64,000 nucleotides of DNA, from assembly GCA_019671135.1 (NCBI GenBank), contig JAHRHY010000013.1:124001-188000 (forward strand), in the 5' to 3' direction. The notes under the pieces were generated by a model. It was given only the letters and a program-made list of their open reading frames with translations, was not told where the DNA came from and searched no databases. This DNA comes from Linnemannia hyalina. Lineage: Eukaryota; Mortierellomycota; Mortierellomycetes; Mortierellales; Mortierellaceae. A program made the position numbers and the translations under genes. This document shows positions 48,235 to 58,459 of the stretch, in pieces (positions within the stretch are counted from its first letter, which is position 1; every line of letters starts with the position of its first letter).

Positions 48235-48648
48235 ATGATCATCACCAAGTTGCGCTTTCTGGTCTGTATGCTCCTCTTCTGCCTCGCATGGAACGTCGAG
48301 GCATGCACCAAGGTCAAGGGCACCGGCAAATTGTACACCTTATGGAGCAACTACCTCCCCACTCCCATCAAGCGAACCATGGAGTTCTGGCTCGACTTCA
48401 AAGACCTCGGACACAAGTGCAGGATGTATGTGGATTTCGGGGGTGGAAAGTTCATGACGCGGTGGTCTGGCGCCTCTGACGATGGTTATTGCCTTGCCTT
48501 GGCTGATACCAAAACTGGCGAACTGATGGTTAGATACGAAGGTTATATCTATGTGGGAACCTACTGGCCAGAAGAGATTAGTGATTCGAACGACTATACT
48601 TCGACCCAGCAGCTTATGTACAATTTCGAGCTTTCGAGATTCTGCTAG
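48235..48648 (+). CDS. Small secreted cysteine protein, candidate effector
   Basis: 137 aa, uninterrupted. Residues 1-23 form a signal peptide (KLRFLVCMLLFCLAWNVEA, cleavage after VEA). The mature chain has four cysteines (24, 62, 86, 137), enough for two disulphides that would tie both ends. The rest is rich in aromatic and Gly residues (DFGGGKFMTRW, YIYVGTYW) and looks like a compact beta fold. No known domain is recognised. A strong TATA box and a 5'UTR intron suggest high or conditional expression. It stands alone between F-box/LRR genes. The secreted location is inferred from the signal peptide only. Confidence 0.8.
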   Translation: MIITKLRFLVCMLLFCLAWNVEACTKVKGTGKLYTLWSNYLPTPIKRTMEFWLDFKDLGHKCRMYVDFGGGKFMTRWSGASDDGYCLALADTKTGELMVRYEGYIYVGTYWPEEISDSNDYTSTQQLMYNFELSRFC

Positions 48649-49630
48649 GGTGGCCAGACAGTACAGGTTCCATCCAGTATCTTATTCATTCCCCCGTCGC
48701 CCCCCTTTTTCTTTTGTTTTTGGCTGTATCTCGGTGTCAACTTTTGAACCTTAGTTTTTTGTTGTTTGAGCGGCCAATGCAAATAAACGTGTGCTGTGGT
48801 TTTGCTCTATCTGAAAGACTCGTAAGGCGCTTGAACCGCAAACTTGGCAATGCAGTCTTAACATCATGAAACAAAGGATAACAAAGGAGAAGAACAGAGT
48901 GAAGAAAATACGGAAATGAAGGAATAAAGAGGAACGAATGGGTCTAAATCGTTCTGAAATAATGACAGGCGACGTGCGATGGACGCGTTACAGGCAGTGA
49001 GACTGACCGTTGGTGTTTGTGTGATTGGCTGGGTTCTCGTTTTTAGATTGAGGGAGAACGAGGGAACAGTCAACCATCCTCCCTCGTTTTTTCTGGTCAC
49101 AGGAACGAGGTCTAAGTAGAAGACAATTCTCACTAAGCCGCAGTGGCGCAAAAGGGTTTAATAAGGAGCACAAAAAAAAGAGCTGCCTCCTTCTCGTCTC
49201 TTCCCTCCTCAGTTTCCACAACTCTCTTATCTAGCAGCCATGAAAACGCCTATTACACCCACTGCACCCACTGCACTCATTGCATCCCAAACCGAAACTG
49301 CATATACACCACCTGCCGTCGACTTCCTAGCATAGTTCCCGTCAAAAACTTCCTTGTCCCCTCGTATGTGTGTATAACTACAAAACCCAAAATCAAAAGT
49401 ATCATACTATTACGACCCGATTTATCGTCAGCGTCGTGTATCCTTATGGACAAAGTGCGTGTGTATAGTGTTCCTGGCTTCCAATCCATGTTCTATGATT
49501 GCTGAGAGACGCTCCACTTCTTCCTCGTTCTGACATCTCATGCGAATTAAAGTAATTTTGAGAGCAATTTTTCACTTCGTTCCTTCTCATTCTCTCTTCA
49601 CATCTCTGTATATCTCTATTAACGATCATC
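48649..49630. other. Intergenic, no gene recognised
   Basis: 3' flank of the secreted-protein gene with AATAAA near 48783, then featureless sequence containing short TGCACCCAC-type repeats at 49255-49285. Confidence 0.45.
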
Positions 49631-49990
49631 ATGACTACCATCAACCTTGGCAATCTAGGAGACGTATATGTCAGTAACAATGTCACATCCTGCATCAACT
49701 GCTGCTACTAGACCTCTGCACCACCGCATGATACCAGGAACAGAGCTATCTTCAATGGGACTCATCTAATCAACGGTACCGATATCTCTGCTGCCTTTCC
49801 ATTCGGACAAGGAGTTCTTATCAACAACACCGCGGGTCTGGCTGTAATGATGCTCCCTTGTGGAACTCGCGCTATGACAAACAATCTTATCTATGCTCCC
49901 TATAGCAGCATGGGCACTCTTATGGCCTCTATCCCCGGAAAGTTCAGCATTCCCCTTATTGCGGCTGCGATCTCACTTTGCTTGGTCTAG
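49631..49990 (+). pseudogene. Degenerate ORF with GPI-anchor-like C-terminus
   Basis: From ATG 49631 the frame is open for 26 codons, meets TAG at 49709-49711, then stays open for 92 more codons to TAG at 49988. The downstream part reads like a real protein: IFNGTHLINGTDISAAFPFG, MMLPCGTRAMTNN, and a hydrophobic end FSIPLIAAAISLCLV as in GPI signals. Several N-glycosylation sequons (NVT, NGT, NNT) fit a cell-surface protein. Either a nonsense mutation killed it, or the true start and exon 1 differ from this reading. The family is unknown. Confidence 0.4.
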
Positions 49991-50240
49991 TCTGTCTTTG
50001 GTATGGCCTTCATCACGCATTTGAGAACCCCCCCCCACCACCACCTTCCCCATTAACCCCAAATACAACATCACCCCTCACAATTGCTGGCAAACAACTA
50101 CACGGCTTAAGCCACAAGAAAATCCAAAAATTGTACTGTCCAGTAACATCTCTTTTTTTTTTACTCATTCCACTCACACTCCACTCCCCTCCATTGCATT
50201 GACAAAACAACAAGAACATCAACAACTGCAGAAAGGGGCA

Positions 50241-52289
50241 ATGACCACAACCACCGACAGCAAGCGGAAACAGTCGCCCTGCGACAAAGTGCTCGGGATC
50301 CAGGAACTGTTCGAGCTGATAGTTCTCCACCTGAACCTTGAAGACCCAGCTTGCCCCAGACTCTTGGCCACTGTCTGTCGGCGTTGGTACAGGTACTGAC
50401 CAACTATTATTATGTTGATTCCTCAGTAAGCAGCGAGACAGATAATGTGGTGCTTGAATAGGGATCGACCTCCAAAGGATACCAGCTGCCATGACCCACT
50501 TTTTTGTATGTGATGTTAAAGTACCGTACGTTTCATTTGTCTACTACTTAGTTACTTTGCGCCTTATTTCTGGAAAGCGGTCGCCATATACAAGTGGGAC
50601 AAACACTTCACCACACACCTTCAGCGTCATGGAAGTGATATCCGGGATTTCAGTTGTCACCGAGTTGACAGGAGTGTGATAAAGACAGTCGCCCATTTCT
50701 GCACCAACCTGCAGGCACTGCACCTCTCGCTGGACCGACACTCCATAATGGTGTCGTATGACCTGTTAGAATTGACGTTTCTCCGGACACAATCTCGTCT
50801 CACTACGGTGTCTGTCAAACTTGACACTTCGGTCGTCAATGTTTCGATACTATGGGCCCTGTGTCGACTACCCCATCTCACCCATCTGAGTCTTCAAATT
50901 TACGGAACTGTTGATCTGGCGGTGTTCGTGGCAGAGACTCTTGGATGCTGCCCAGGACTACAATCGCTTACTCTGGAATGCTGGATCCCTAATACACCTC
51001 AACCATTGCTCAAGATGCTAAAGGCTAAAGCCAAGCGGAAAGTGGTATCAAGGTTCAATCGATCACCCAACACTGTTCAGGAGGCCGTTGGACGGAGTGG
51101 ACTTGCACCCACTAGACTTGGATCGCCTTTACCGATGGCACAACCCGTGCAACAGTTGCCCTCGATTCTGGAAATCAGTACAATAACCAACAGCATTCGT
51201 CGACTCGACCTCCGTGTGCTCCTTGACGACGTACCGGTATTTGAAGAGCTAATCAAGTGTTGCTCACAGCTGAACGACCTTCACTTACGGGATGAATTGA
51301 TTGCACTCGACCATCAATCTTGGACGAATCTTTCTTCTCACAGCCCCAACCTACGGACCCTTCGACTCACGGGAAAGAAATCGCGACTCCTCATCGGCAG
51401 CAGTGTACTACTTATTCCTCTGTTTCCGCGACTCGAGTCGCTACATGTTCACCTACAGGCCATACAGTGGACCGACTGGGCGACAACAAACGTCGATCGC
51501 TGCCTGGCACAACACCAGCAAAAGTACGGGACTCGACACCCACTAAAGACACTCTCCCTCACAAGCGACAACACAACCTCATTCCCGATCATTTCATGTA
51601 TTCTGGCTGCTCGCTCGCTCGATATCCAAACACTGACGGTGGGGAATCTTTGGAGATCCCAAGAGAGCTATGACATCGACCCTGTCCATGGAGCCAGCGC
51701 ATCCCGGTTTTTGATCAACTTGTCACAGGAGTATCTTCGCAGTCCATGGCATGCGTTAAAGGAGACATTGGTGCAACTGGATATGCATACGACCATCATT
51801 GCGACCAAGGATATTACACGCACATTTCTTCGACGTTTGCAAGACTTGCCCAAGTTGCGTGCGCTGTGCGTCTCGACTCGACATATTCACGACTGGGTGC
51901 ATCCATCATATCAAGCCCCTCGCTTTATTTGGAAGGGAGAGTTGCCGGTTGCAGACACTTTTGAGCAGAGCAGTATCGTCAACAGTACCAGAGTCAACCA
52001 TGGCGACTTTTTCACCATCAAGCTTCCAACTGTGAGCTACTCGTTTGCACCACTACGAGAGTTTATCATCAAAAGCTATCCGTTTGGATATGACGAATAC
52101 AAGGAGATCACGACTGAGCAGGCACTGTTTGTTTTGGCTGCTATGCCGGGCCTGGAATACTTTGTTGCAGAGGATGGAGTTATTAGTAAGGAGTCATTAG
52201 TGGAGTTGAAGGAGGGGTTGCCGAAACAGTTTCGACCACTCCCAAAAGAATGTCTTGCGTGGATCCATACAGTGCATGGTTACAAATAA
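50241..52289 (+). CDS. F-box/LRR-like protein (family copy 6)
   Basis: Exons 50241..50392 and 50552..52289; 159-bp intron (longest in the family); 629 aa. Exon 1 is SPCDKVLGIQELFELIVLHL with ATVCRRWY. Exon 2 resumes SYFAPYFWKAVAIYKW, then LQALHLSLDRHSIM, LPHLTHLSLQIYG, TVQEAVGRSGL, LRTLRLTGKKSRLL and an ending PKECLAWIHTVHGYK. This is the nearest relative of the minus-strand copy at 9.4 kb: both read QAVQW/QAIQWTDW, LSLTGDNTTS/LSLTSDNTTS and CVSTKHIYDW/CVSTRHIHDW. Predicted SCF substrate receptor. Confidence 0.9.
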
Positions 52290-52459
52290 AAAAGTAACGT
52301 CGTTGTGTTTTTGTTCATTTTTGTTTTGTTTGCCCTCACCCAATGTGGGTCGGGACCGTAAGATTTCATCCACGTGTTTCTTACCGTTATTAATATCTTT
52401 TTCGATTTTTGTTTTCAATGCCTCTCACTTCTTTCCTCCTTACAATCTCACAGCCAACC

Positions 52460-54619
52460 ATGGATACAACGAAACATAGCAAGGACAAGAACAAGGACGT
52501 GCCCAAGAGCACCAACCCGGTGCCCACACCCTGCGATACGGTTCTCAGGATTCCAGAACTACACGAGCTGATCATCAGCTTCATGAACAGCAGCAGTAGT
52601 CGTCTGAAGGACCTAAAGCATTGTGCTCTTGTCTGCCGTCATTGGCAGAGGTACTTCTTAGTTTTATTTCTCATAGTCCCCGGTAAAGTCCTGCTTCTTT
52701 TCGGTTGTGATACTAACTTGTGTACTACCTTCTTGTTTTTTTGTGTTCATAGTTACTTCAAACCTTATGCATGGAAGTCACTTACGGTTGGAAAGAAGGT
52801 CAACAAAGGCAGGATGTCCTTCCGTAAGGAGACTGGCATACTTGTTCGTCGCCTCACCATCACCTGCGCGACCAGGAATCTTGCCAACATCATCCCCGAG
52901 ATCTTCCTTCATATCGAATACCTCAGCTTGGCAATTGAGTCGGAATCTGATGGGATCGGATACGGGCATCTACATCGGCTGTTCACACTCCTACAGGGTA
53001 CTTTGACAAATGTCAAGATCTCGCTTGAGATGTCGGTGTATCATCCGTCTATCCTTTGGAGTCTCTCCTCTTTAACCCGGTTGAGACATTTGGATCTGGA
53101 GGTGTTGTATCCGACGCCGTATCCGGAGTGGCATTCTGCGGATGACGTTTGTTTGAGGGTTCTGGAGTGTTGTGTGGGGTTGGAGGTGTTTGAGTTTGAG
53201 TTTTCGGGAACGTATTGTTTCAAGTATCGGGCGCCTGTTCATCGGAGGGTTAGGCGGTGGGTTCAGTGGAGGATGAATACTTGGAGTGATTTGGCGCCAA
53301 CTCCTTCATCACCTCTGGAAGCCCTGACTAGGAGCAAGAGCATGAATGTTGGTGGATCGTCTCGACAAACGCCGGCTACAAACGTACAGAATAATGTCAA
53401 CGGCCCTTCTTTGCCAAGTGCGACCAAGACTAACAACAGCAAGAGCAGCCTACGCCGACTCCACTACAAGGAGGCACCATCCAACATAGTCGCATTCGAA
53501 AACATCATCACCACCTACGGCCCAGGACTAGAAGAACTGGCGATCAAGGGACACAGGCACTACTCTTTCTCCGAAGATGTTTGGCGTTCCGTCCTAGAAA
53601 CCTGTCGCTTCCTCCGAATTCTTGACATTGTCGACCGCGGACCTTGCCCCTCCATCCCGATCTTGATCTTGTCTCTCCTACATCTCGAAGCATTACTGAT
53701 CAACTTTCGGAATTGCAGTGCGCGACAGGTTGATTTGGGGTTGTCGGAACTTGGGGTCAGCCTTGAGAAGCACCGGAGCCAGTACGGCAGAGAACATCCG
53801 CTGAAGTGCCTGGAGTTTGGGGGATGGATTGACCGACCGGACTTGGTGGTGAAGACGCTTATGGAAGTACTACTCCAGGATTCGGTATCTTCGCAGATCG
53901 AGGGGTTGAGGATATGCTATGGCAACATATGTTTCATGACACCCCCGGTGTTCCCTTCCGTGCTACCCTCGACAGCCGCCTCCTTTTCGTCATCGTCGCC
54001 GTCTTCAACATTGGCCACTACTACTGGCAGCACTACCTCTGGCGGCGGACGAAGCTTGAAGGAAACGCTTATTCAACTCGACGTATCGTTTGAGCAATTT
54101 CCGCAATACGGCGAAGGAAAACTGTTCTTTGAACAACTCCAAGAGTTCCGCCACCTCCGAGTCCTACACGTTGTGCACTCCCACCTCTGGGTCCTGGATC
54201 GCATGCATAATGAAAGCAACAATAACATTTCCTCCTACCCATATAACGGCCCTCCACACGTCGTCAACCCCAACCACCCCAACCACCCTAACAACAGCAC
54301 TCACTCTCACCACCGCCAACCCACAACAGCAACAACAACAACAACAACAACCCACAATGATGACCTCCTCCTTCTCCCAGAAACAACCCTCCATTTCCCA
54401 TCCATCCAAGAACTACACATCGGCTACGGCGATAAGCGGGTCACCTTCCCATTGAACTATACGCCCAGCAATGCGGTGACACTAGAGTTGGTGGTGCTGG
54501 TTGTGGCGATGATGCCTCAGTTGAAGGTTTTTGTGTTGGCGGATAAGGCCAGTGGTGGGGTGATGCGAACACTGAGGGAGAGGTTCCAGGGGATTGTGTT
54601 TGAAGGTGATCAGGCGTGA
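52460..54619 (+). CDS. F-box/LRR-like protein (family copy 7) with readable intron
   Basis: Exons 52460..52650 and 52753..54619; 685 aa when spliced. The ATG at 52460 (CCAACCATGG) is preferred to an in-frame ATG at 52418. Exon 1 has TPCDTVLRIPELHELIISFM and LVCRHWQ. Exon 2 resumes SYFKPYAWKSLTV, then LSLAIESESDG, LTRLRHLDLEVL, SPLEALTRSKSMN, and LIQLDVSFEQFPQYG. Late loops are Ser- and Thr/Gln-repeat-rich ((CAA)n-like at 54325-54350). The 102-bp intron is a multiple of three and has no in-frame stop, so unspliced RNA would encode 34 extra, mostly hydrophobic residues. Confidence 0.88.
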   Translation: MDTTKHSKDKNKDVPKSTNPVPTPCDTVLRIPELHELIISFMNSSSSRLKDLKHCALVCRHWQRYFLVLFLIVPGKVLLLFGCDTNLCTTFLFFCVHSYFKPYAWKSLTVGKKVNKGRMSFRKETGILVRRLTITCATRNLANIIPEIFLHIEYLSLAIESESDGIGYGHLHRLFTLLQGTLTNVKISLEMSVYHPSILWSLSSLTRLRHLDLEVLYPTPYPEWHSADDVCLRVLECCVGLEVFEFEFSGTYCFKYRAPVHRRVRRWVQWRMNTWSDLAPTPSSPLEALTRSKSMNVGGSSRQTPATNVQNNVNGPSLPSATKTNNSKSSLRRLHYKEAPSNIVAFENIITTYGPGLEELAIKGHRHYSFSEDVWRSVLETCRFLRILDIVDRGPCPSIPILILSLLHLEALLINFRNCSARQVDLGLSELGVSLEKHRSQYGREHPLKCLEFGGWIDRPDLVVKTLMEVLLQDSVSSQIEGLRICYGNICFMTPPVFPSVLPSTAASFSSSSPSSTLATTTGSTTSGGGRSLKETLIQLDVSFEQFPQYGEGKLFFEQLQEFRHLRVLHVVHSHLWVLDRMHNESNNNISSYPYNGPPHVVNPNHPNHPNNSTHSHHRQPTTATTTTTTTHNDDLLLLPETTLHFPSIQELHIGYGDKRVTFPLNYTPSNAVTLELVVLVVAMMPQLKVFVLADKASGGVMRTLRERFQGIVFEGDQA

Positions 54620-54873
54620 GAGTCGTTTGAGAGGAGTGAAGGGAAAGATAGGGGTGCATGTGAGTAAAGTGAATTTGATCCGCATCCAACCAACGAGCTA
54701 CCACTGTTCTTGCTTCTTGTGTGGCTTATCCCACGAACTTAATCTTTGACCTTCAAGAAAAAGGGAGGCGTGTGTGAACACTGTTTTCTTATCTTAACAC
54801 CCACTCCTCCTATCCAACACCAGCTCGCTGCTAATATCAACATCAACTATGGCCAAGACACCTAGCGCATACC

Positions 54874-55209
54874 GTGTCCTGGGTTACCAAAGTTACTCCA
54901 CCTAGTCATGGCACGTGGGGCGGAAGTGTGTGCAACAAGTTCAATGGGCCTATCTCCGAAACCACGGAGCTCACCCTCGCGTCCAGTCTGGATCGTCTTG
55001 GCGCACTAGAGATACTGGAAGTGTTTGGCTTTAATGGTGTGGATCATCGGACCGCAAAACCAGAACTGGAATGGGTGGCCAAGGCATGGCCAGGATTGCG
55101 TGTGATGCGCGGGGTGCACTATAGATATGTGGTTGGGGGGACTGAATGTGAAGTGACGGGGTGGGGGTCGAGGAGGAGGAGGATGCAAGTGTTGCGAACC
55201 GGAGGTTAG
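54874..55209 (+). pseudogene. Relic of the YNGPI/VFGF family (second copy)
   Basis: Reads CNKFNGPISETTELTLASSL, LGALEILEVFGFNGVDHR, and PELEWVAKAWPGLRVMRG, homologous to the relic at 13.2-13.8 kb. The fragment is open from 54874 to the stop at 55207-55209, so it is less decayed than its sister, but it has no F-box, no proper ATG in frame and only about 110 codons. An ATG at 54850 opens another frame that stops after 18 codons. A truncated C-terminal piece of a longer gene is the best reading; a short functional protein is not excluded. Confidence 0.6.
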
Positions 55210-55700
55210 ATACGGGCAAGTCAAGGTTGAGAGTGCGCATGATGGTTGTTTGAAACGGTCGTTCCTTTTACAAATAGTTTTCTGTGTGTATTTATTTTTT
55301 ATGTTTGTGACAGAAGAGGATTGCAGACAAATAAAAAGGGGGACTTAAGGTACCTGCGCACAGACCACGGTGCCGCCACCAATAAGCGAAACAAAGATCC
55401 TGATGGTAACCCGGTTTTTATAGCTGATCAATGATATACCTTGAGTCCTGAGTCTAGACACATCAAAGACAGCAGTCACTGGAATCAAATTGATCACTTG
55501 CCACCAAATTAGTTTCCGAGGAGAAAAAGAGAAACGAAGGCGTCATCATTAAGACTCCAAAAATAAACCACATCAGTGTTCTTTTCCTTTCTTTCTTTTG
55601 ATTCTCCCTTCCCAACACCCCACCCTTCACACCCACACCCCATTCTTACAAAGGAATATACGACGGATATTTCAGACGAGACAGGACAAGGACAACCCAT
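55210..55700. other. Intergenic before family copy 8
   Basis: No gene recognised. T/C-rich leader at 55575-55640 precedes the ATG at 55701. Confidence 0.5.
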
Positions 55701-57926
55701 ATGGACACACCGAATGGACAAGAGGCGTTATCTTGTAATAGAGTGTTCAACATCCCAGAACTGCTGGCGCTGATAGTGTTCCACCTCAACAACGACGACA
55801 GCAACAGCAACAGCAACAATAACAGCGATGGCGACGAGAAGGCGGGGAGTCTTAGAGTACTTGTAAACGTCTGTCATCTTTGGCACAGGTACGAACAAAA
55901 TAACTTAACTCTTAGCATATGAACAACGCAATTGCCAACATATTTACACGTATTACACCTCGCACACTCACCCCATCACTTCCACTCATTGCTTGGCACC
56001 TGTAGACTCTTTGCACCGTATGTGTGGAACGAAGTCACCCTCTCAGGACCATCCACCCACAAACGCCTCTCAGGACTCCTCCGTTACAGAACCCACGTCC
56101 AAACCCTCACCTGCAACGTCGTCACCAAAAAGACCCTCAAAGCCCTCACCCGCCCTCACAACGAGTACACTAAACCTAAAACCAACTGCAACAACGGGCT
56201 CACAAACCTCAAAACTCTCCATCTAACCCTCGACCGCACCTCCATCTGGATCTCCTACACCCACCTCGAAACCTTCTTCCTCCGAACATCCCACAACTCC
56301 TCCCACCTCTCAACCATATCCATCAAGTTTGATTCCACAGTCCTCGACATTCGCCTCCTCTGGTCCCTGTCTCAGCTGCCATTCCTGGAGGACTTGAGGT
56401 TGGAGACGGTGCGGTATAACCACCGAGCCTTGGGATTGGACGACCTTTGTCGAGAGATTTTGGTCTGCTGTACGGGGTTGCGGTCGTTCAGGATGGAGAG
56501 TACGTATAGGTATAGGGATTATATCCCGAGGTTGGTGAGGTGGAAAGTGAAGGTTATAGGGAAAGTTGCGAGGAACGTTGGGGGGTGGACGCCGGAATGT
56601 GTTGAGGATGCTGTTGCACGACGAGGACAAGAAGGCTTGTTAACTACGTCCAAGGGTCGGGAACCTTCTTCGAGTACGGCGCAGCGTCAACAACATGAGC
56701 TGAAGTCGGGAGATGAACCTTTTATCCTGAGGGTTGACAAGAACAACAGCAACAACAATGGACATATCATCAGCAACAGCATCGGGAGCAAGAGCCGGAG
56801 CAGGAGTAACCTCCGCAAACTGCAACTATGGCAATGCAGCTTCGACACTCTGGTATTCTCGGACGTTGTCAAGCAGACCTCCCAGCTAGAAGAACTCGAT
56901 CTCCAAACCCTTTTCTACCGTGGGAGCTCTGGAATTATGGGAATTATCACCCGACACTGTCGGCACCTTCGGACACTGCGACTGTCGGGACGTACTGATG
57001 GCATGAGTATTGAGGCCATTGCGAAACTCCTCTTGGGGCTACCGCGTATGGAGGAGTTTTTTCTGGATATTAACAATTCTGAACTACTCGCCTGGCAATC
57101 CCTCGATGCCCTCCTCCTCGCAGAACTTGAACGGAAGCAGGAGTATGGCGGCGGACATCGACACCCGTTGAAGACCCTCTCGATAAAGGGCTACTACAAA
57201 GAAACCCTCCCAACCCTCCTCGAAATCATCTCCCTTCACTCTTTGTCTCTCTCAACCCTCACCATTGGGAGCCCCTGGTTCTTCCAAATCTTCATGGAAC
57301 ACACTCCTGGGAACCTTTACTCGCCCTTTGCACCCCTCGTCGAGCGCCAGACCCCCTCCCAGGACCTTTTCTCGAGACCTTGGAGTGCGATGAAGGATTC
57401 TCTGGTACGGTTGGATATGTCGACGACGATTCTTGTGGATAGGGAGGTTGCAAGGAAGATATTTGTGAGGTTACAGGAGTTGAAGGCGTTGAGGGGATTA
57501 TATGTGAGTGCGAGGCATGTAAAGGATTGGTTTCCCAAGAACTTTATCGTCACCTTGCCTCTACCTCTTTCTCCTCGACAAACAGACAACAACAACAGCA
57601 ACGGCACCTGCAACAGCGGAAGCATAGAATACAGGAGAATTGACAGAGCCTACATCATGCAGCACCTCCCAACCGGAACCCATTGCTTCCCCTGCCTCCA
57701 GGACGTGATCGTTCGAGGAGAGGACAGGAATGTTCCCGTGCCGTTCGAAATCACGACTTCCGAGGCTGTGTTTCTGATTGCTGCGATGCCGTGTTTGGAG
57801 TACCTGTATTTGAAGCAGGGCAGTGTTGGTGAAAAGACGTTGAAGAGTTTGAGGAGCGCGTTCCCGGAGTATTTTGATAGAATTCCAAAGAGCCGGGTGG
57901 ATTGGATTGATGAGAGGGATTCGTGA
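55701..57926 (+). CDS. F-box/LRR-like protein (family copy 8)
   Basis: Exons 55701..55888 and 56006..57926; 117-bp intron; 702 aa, the longest copy. Exon 1 is LSCNRVFNIPELLALIVFHL, a Ser/Asn/Asp repeat insert, then LVNVCHLWH. The phase-2 junction gives RLFAPYVWNEV. Exon 2 has LKTLHLTLDRTSIW, LPFLEDLRLETV, CVEDAVARRGQ, LRTLRLSGRTDG, the segment LKTLSIKGYYKETLP with GSPWFFQIFMEHTPG, and an ending IPKSRVDWIDERDS. It is a tandem duplicate of copy 9: the GSPWFFQIF.EH.PG and IPKSR.DWI segments are shared. Confidence 0.9.
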
Positions 57927-58459
57927 ACAGAGCAAGAAAAGGAGAGTGGAAAATAAAAAGATGATGCATGCGTTTCTCTGGATCTGGACATAGTCATGGA
58001 CATGGAGTGGTAACTAGATTCACCCTTTACATGAGCAAACGAACCTTGCAAGTCGAACCTTGTTCTTCTCCCTTCCTATCCCTTCCTTTCTTCAGAGGTA
58101 CAATTATGTCGTTGTTGTTTGATTGTCATTTAGCAACTGTATCTGACCAGGATGTGAGCCCAAACCAAAACTAATTGCCTCCGTCATGCAATTTGAGTGT
58201 GTATGTTTTGGGCGTTCGTTTGTCCATTTTAATTTTCTGTGTCTCATTTGAACTCCCGCTCTGCTCACTTTATGCCGTTGGCTTCTTTTTTCTTTATTGT
58301 TTCTTCCTCCTTTTTTTTTCTCTCTCTCTTCTTTCTTTCTCCTTCTGTTTTTTCTCATCCTTCCTTTCGCCTCCTCCACCGTCTGCGACTTAAGCGCACC
58401 TCCTCCTCCCATCGGCCATCCACATCAGGATCCTCTCACCGCTCTCAATCACAGGAACG
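57927..58459. other. Intergenic between copies 8 and 9
   Basis: 3' flank with AATAAA at 57952, then a T/C-rich leader at 58260-58380 before copy 9. No further gene. Confidence 0.5.
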
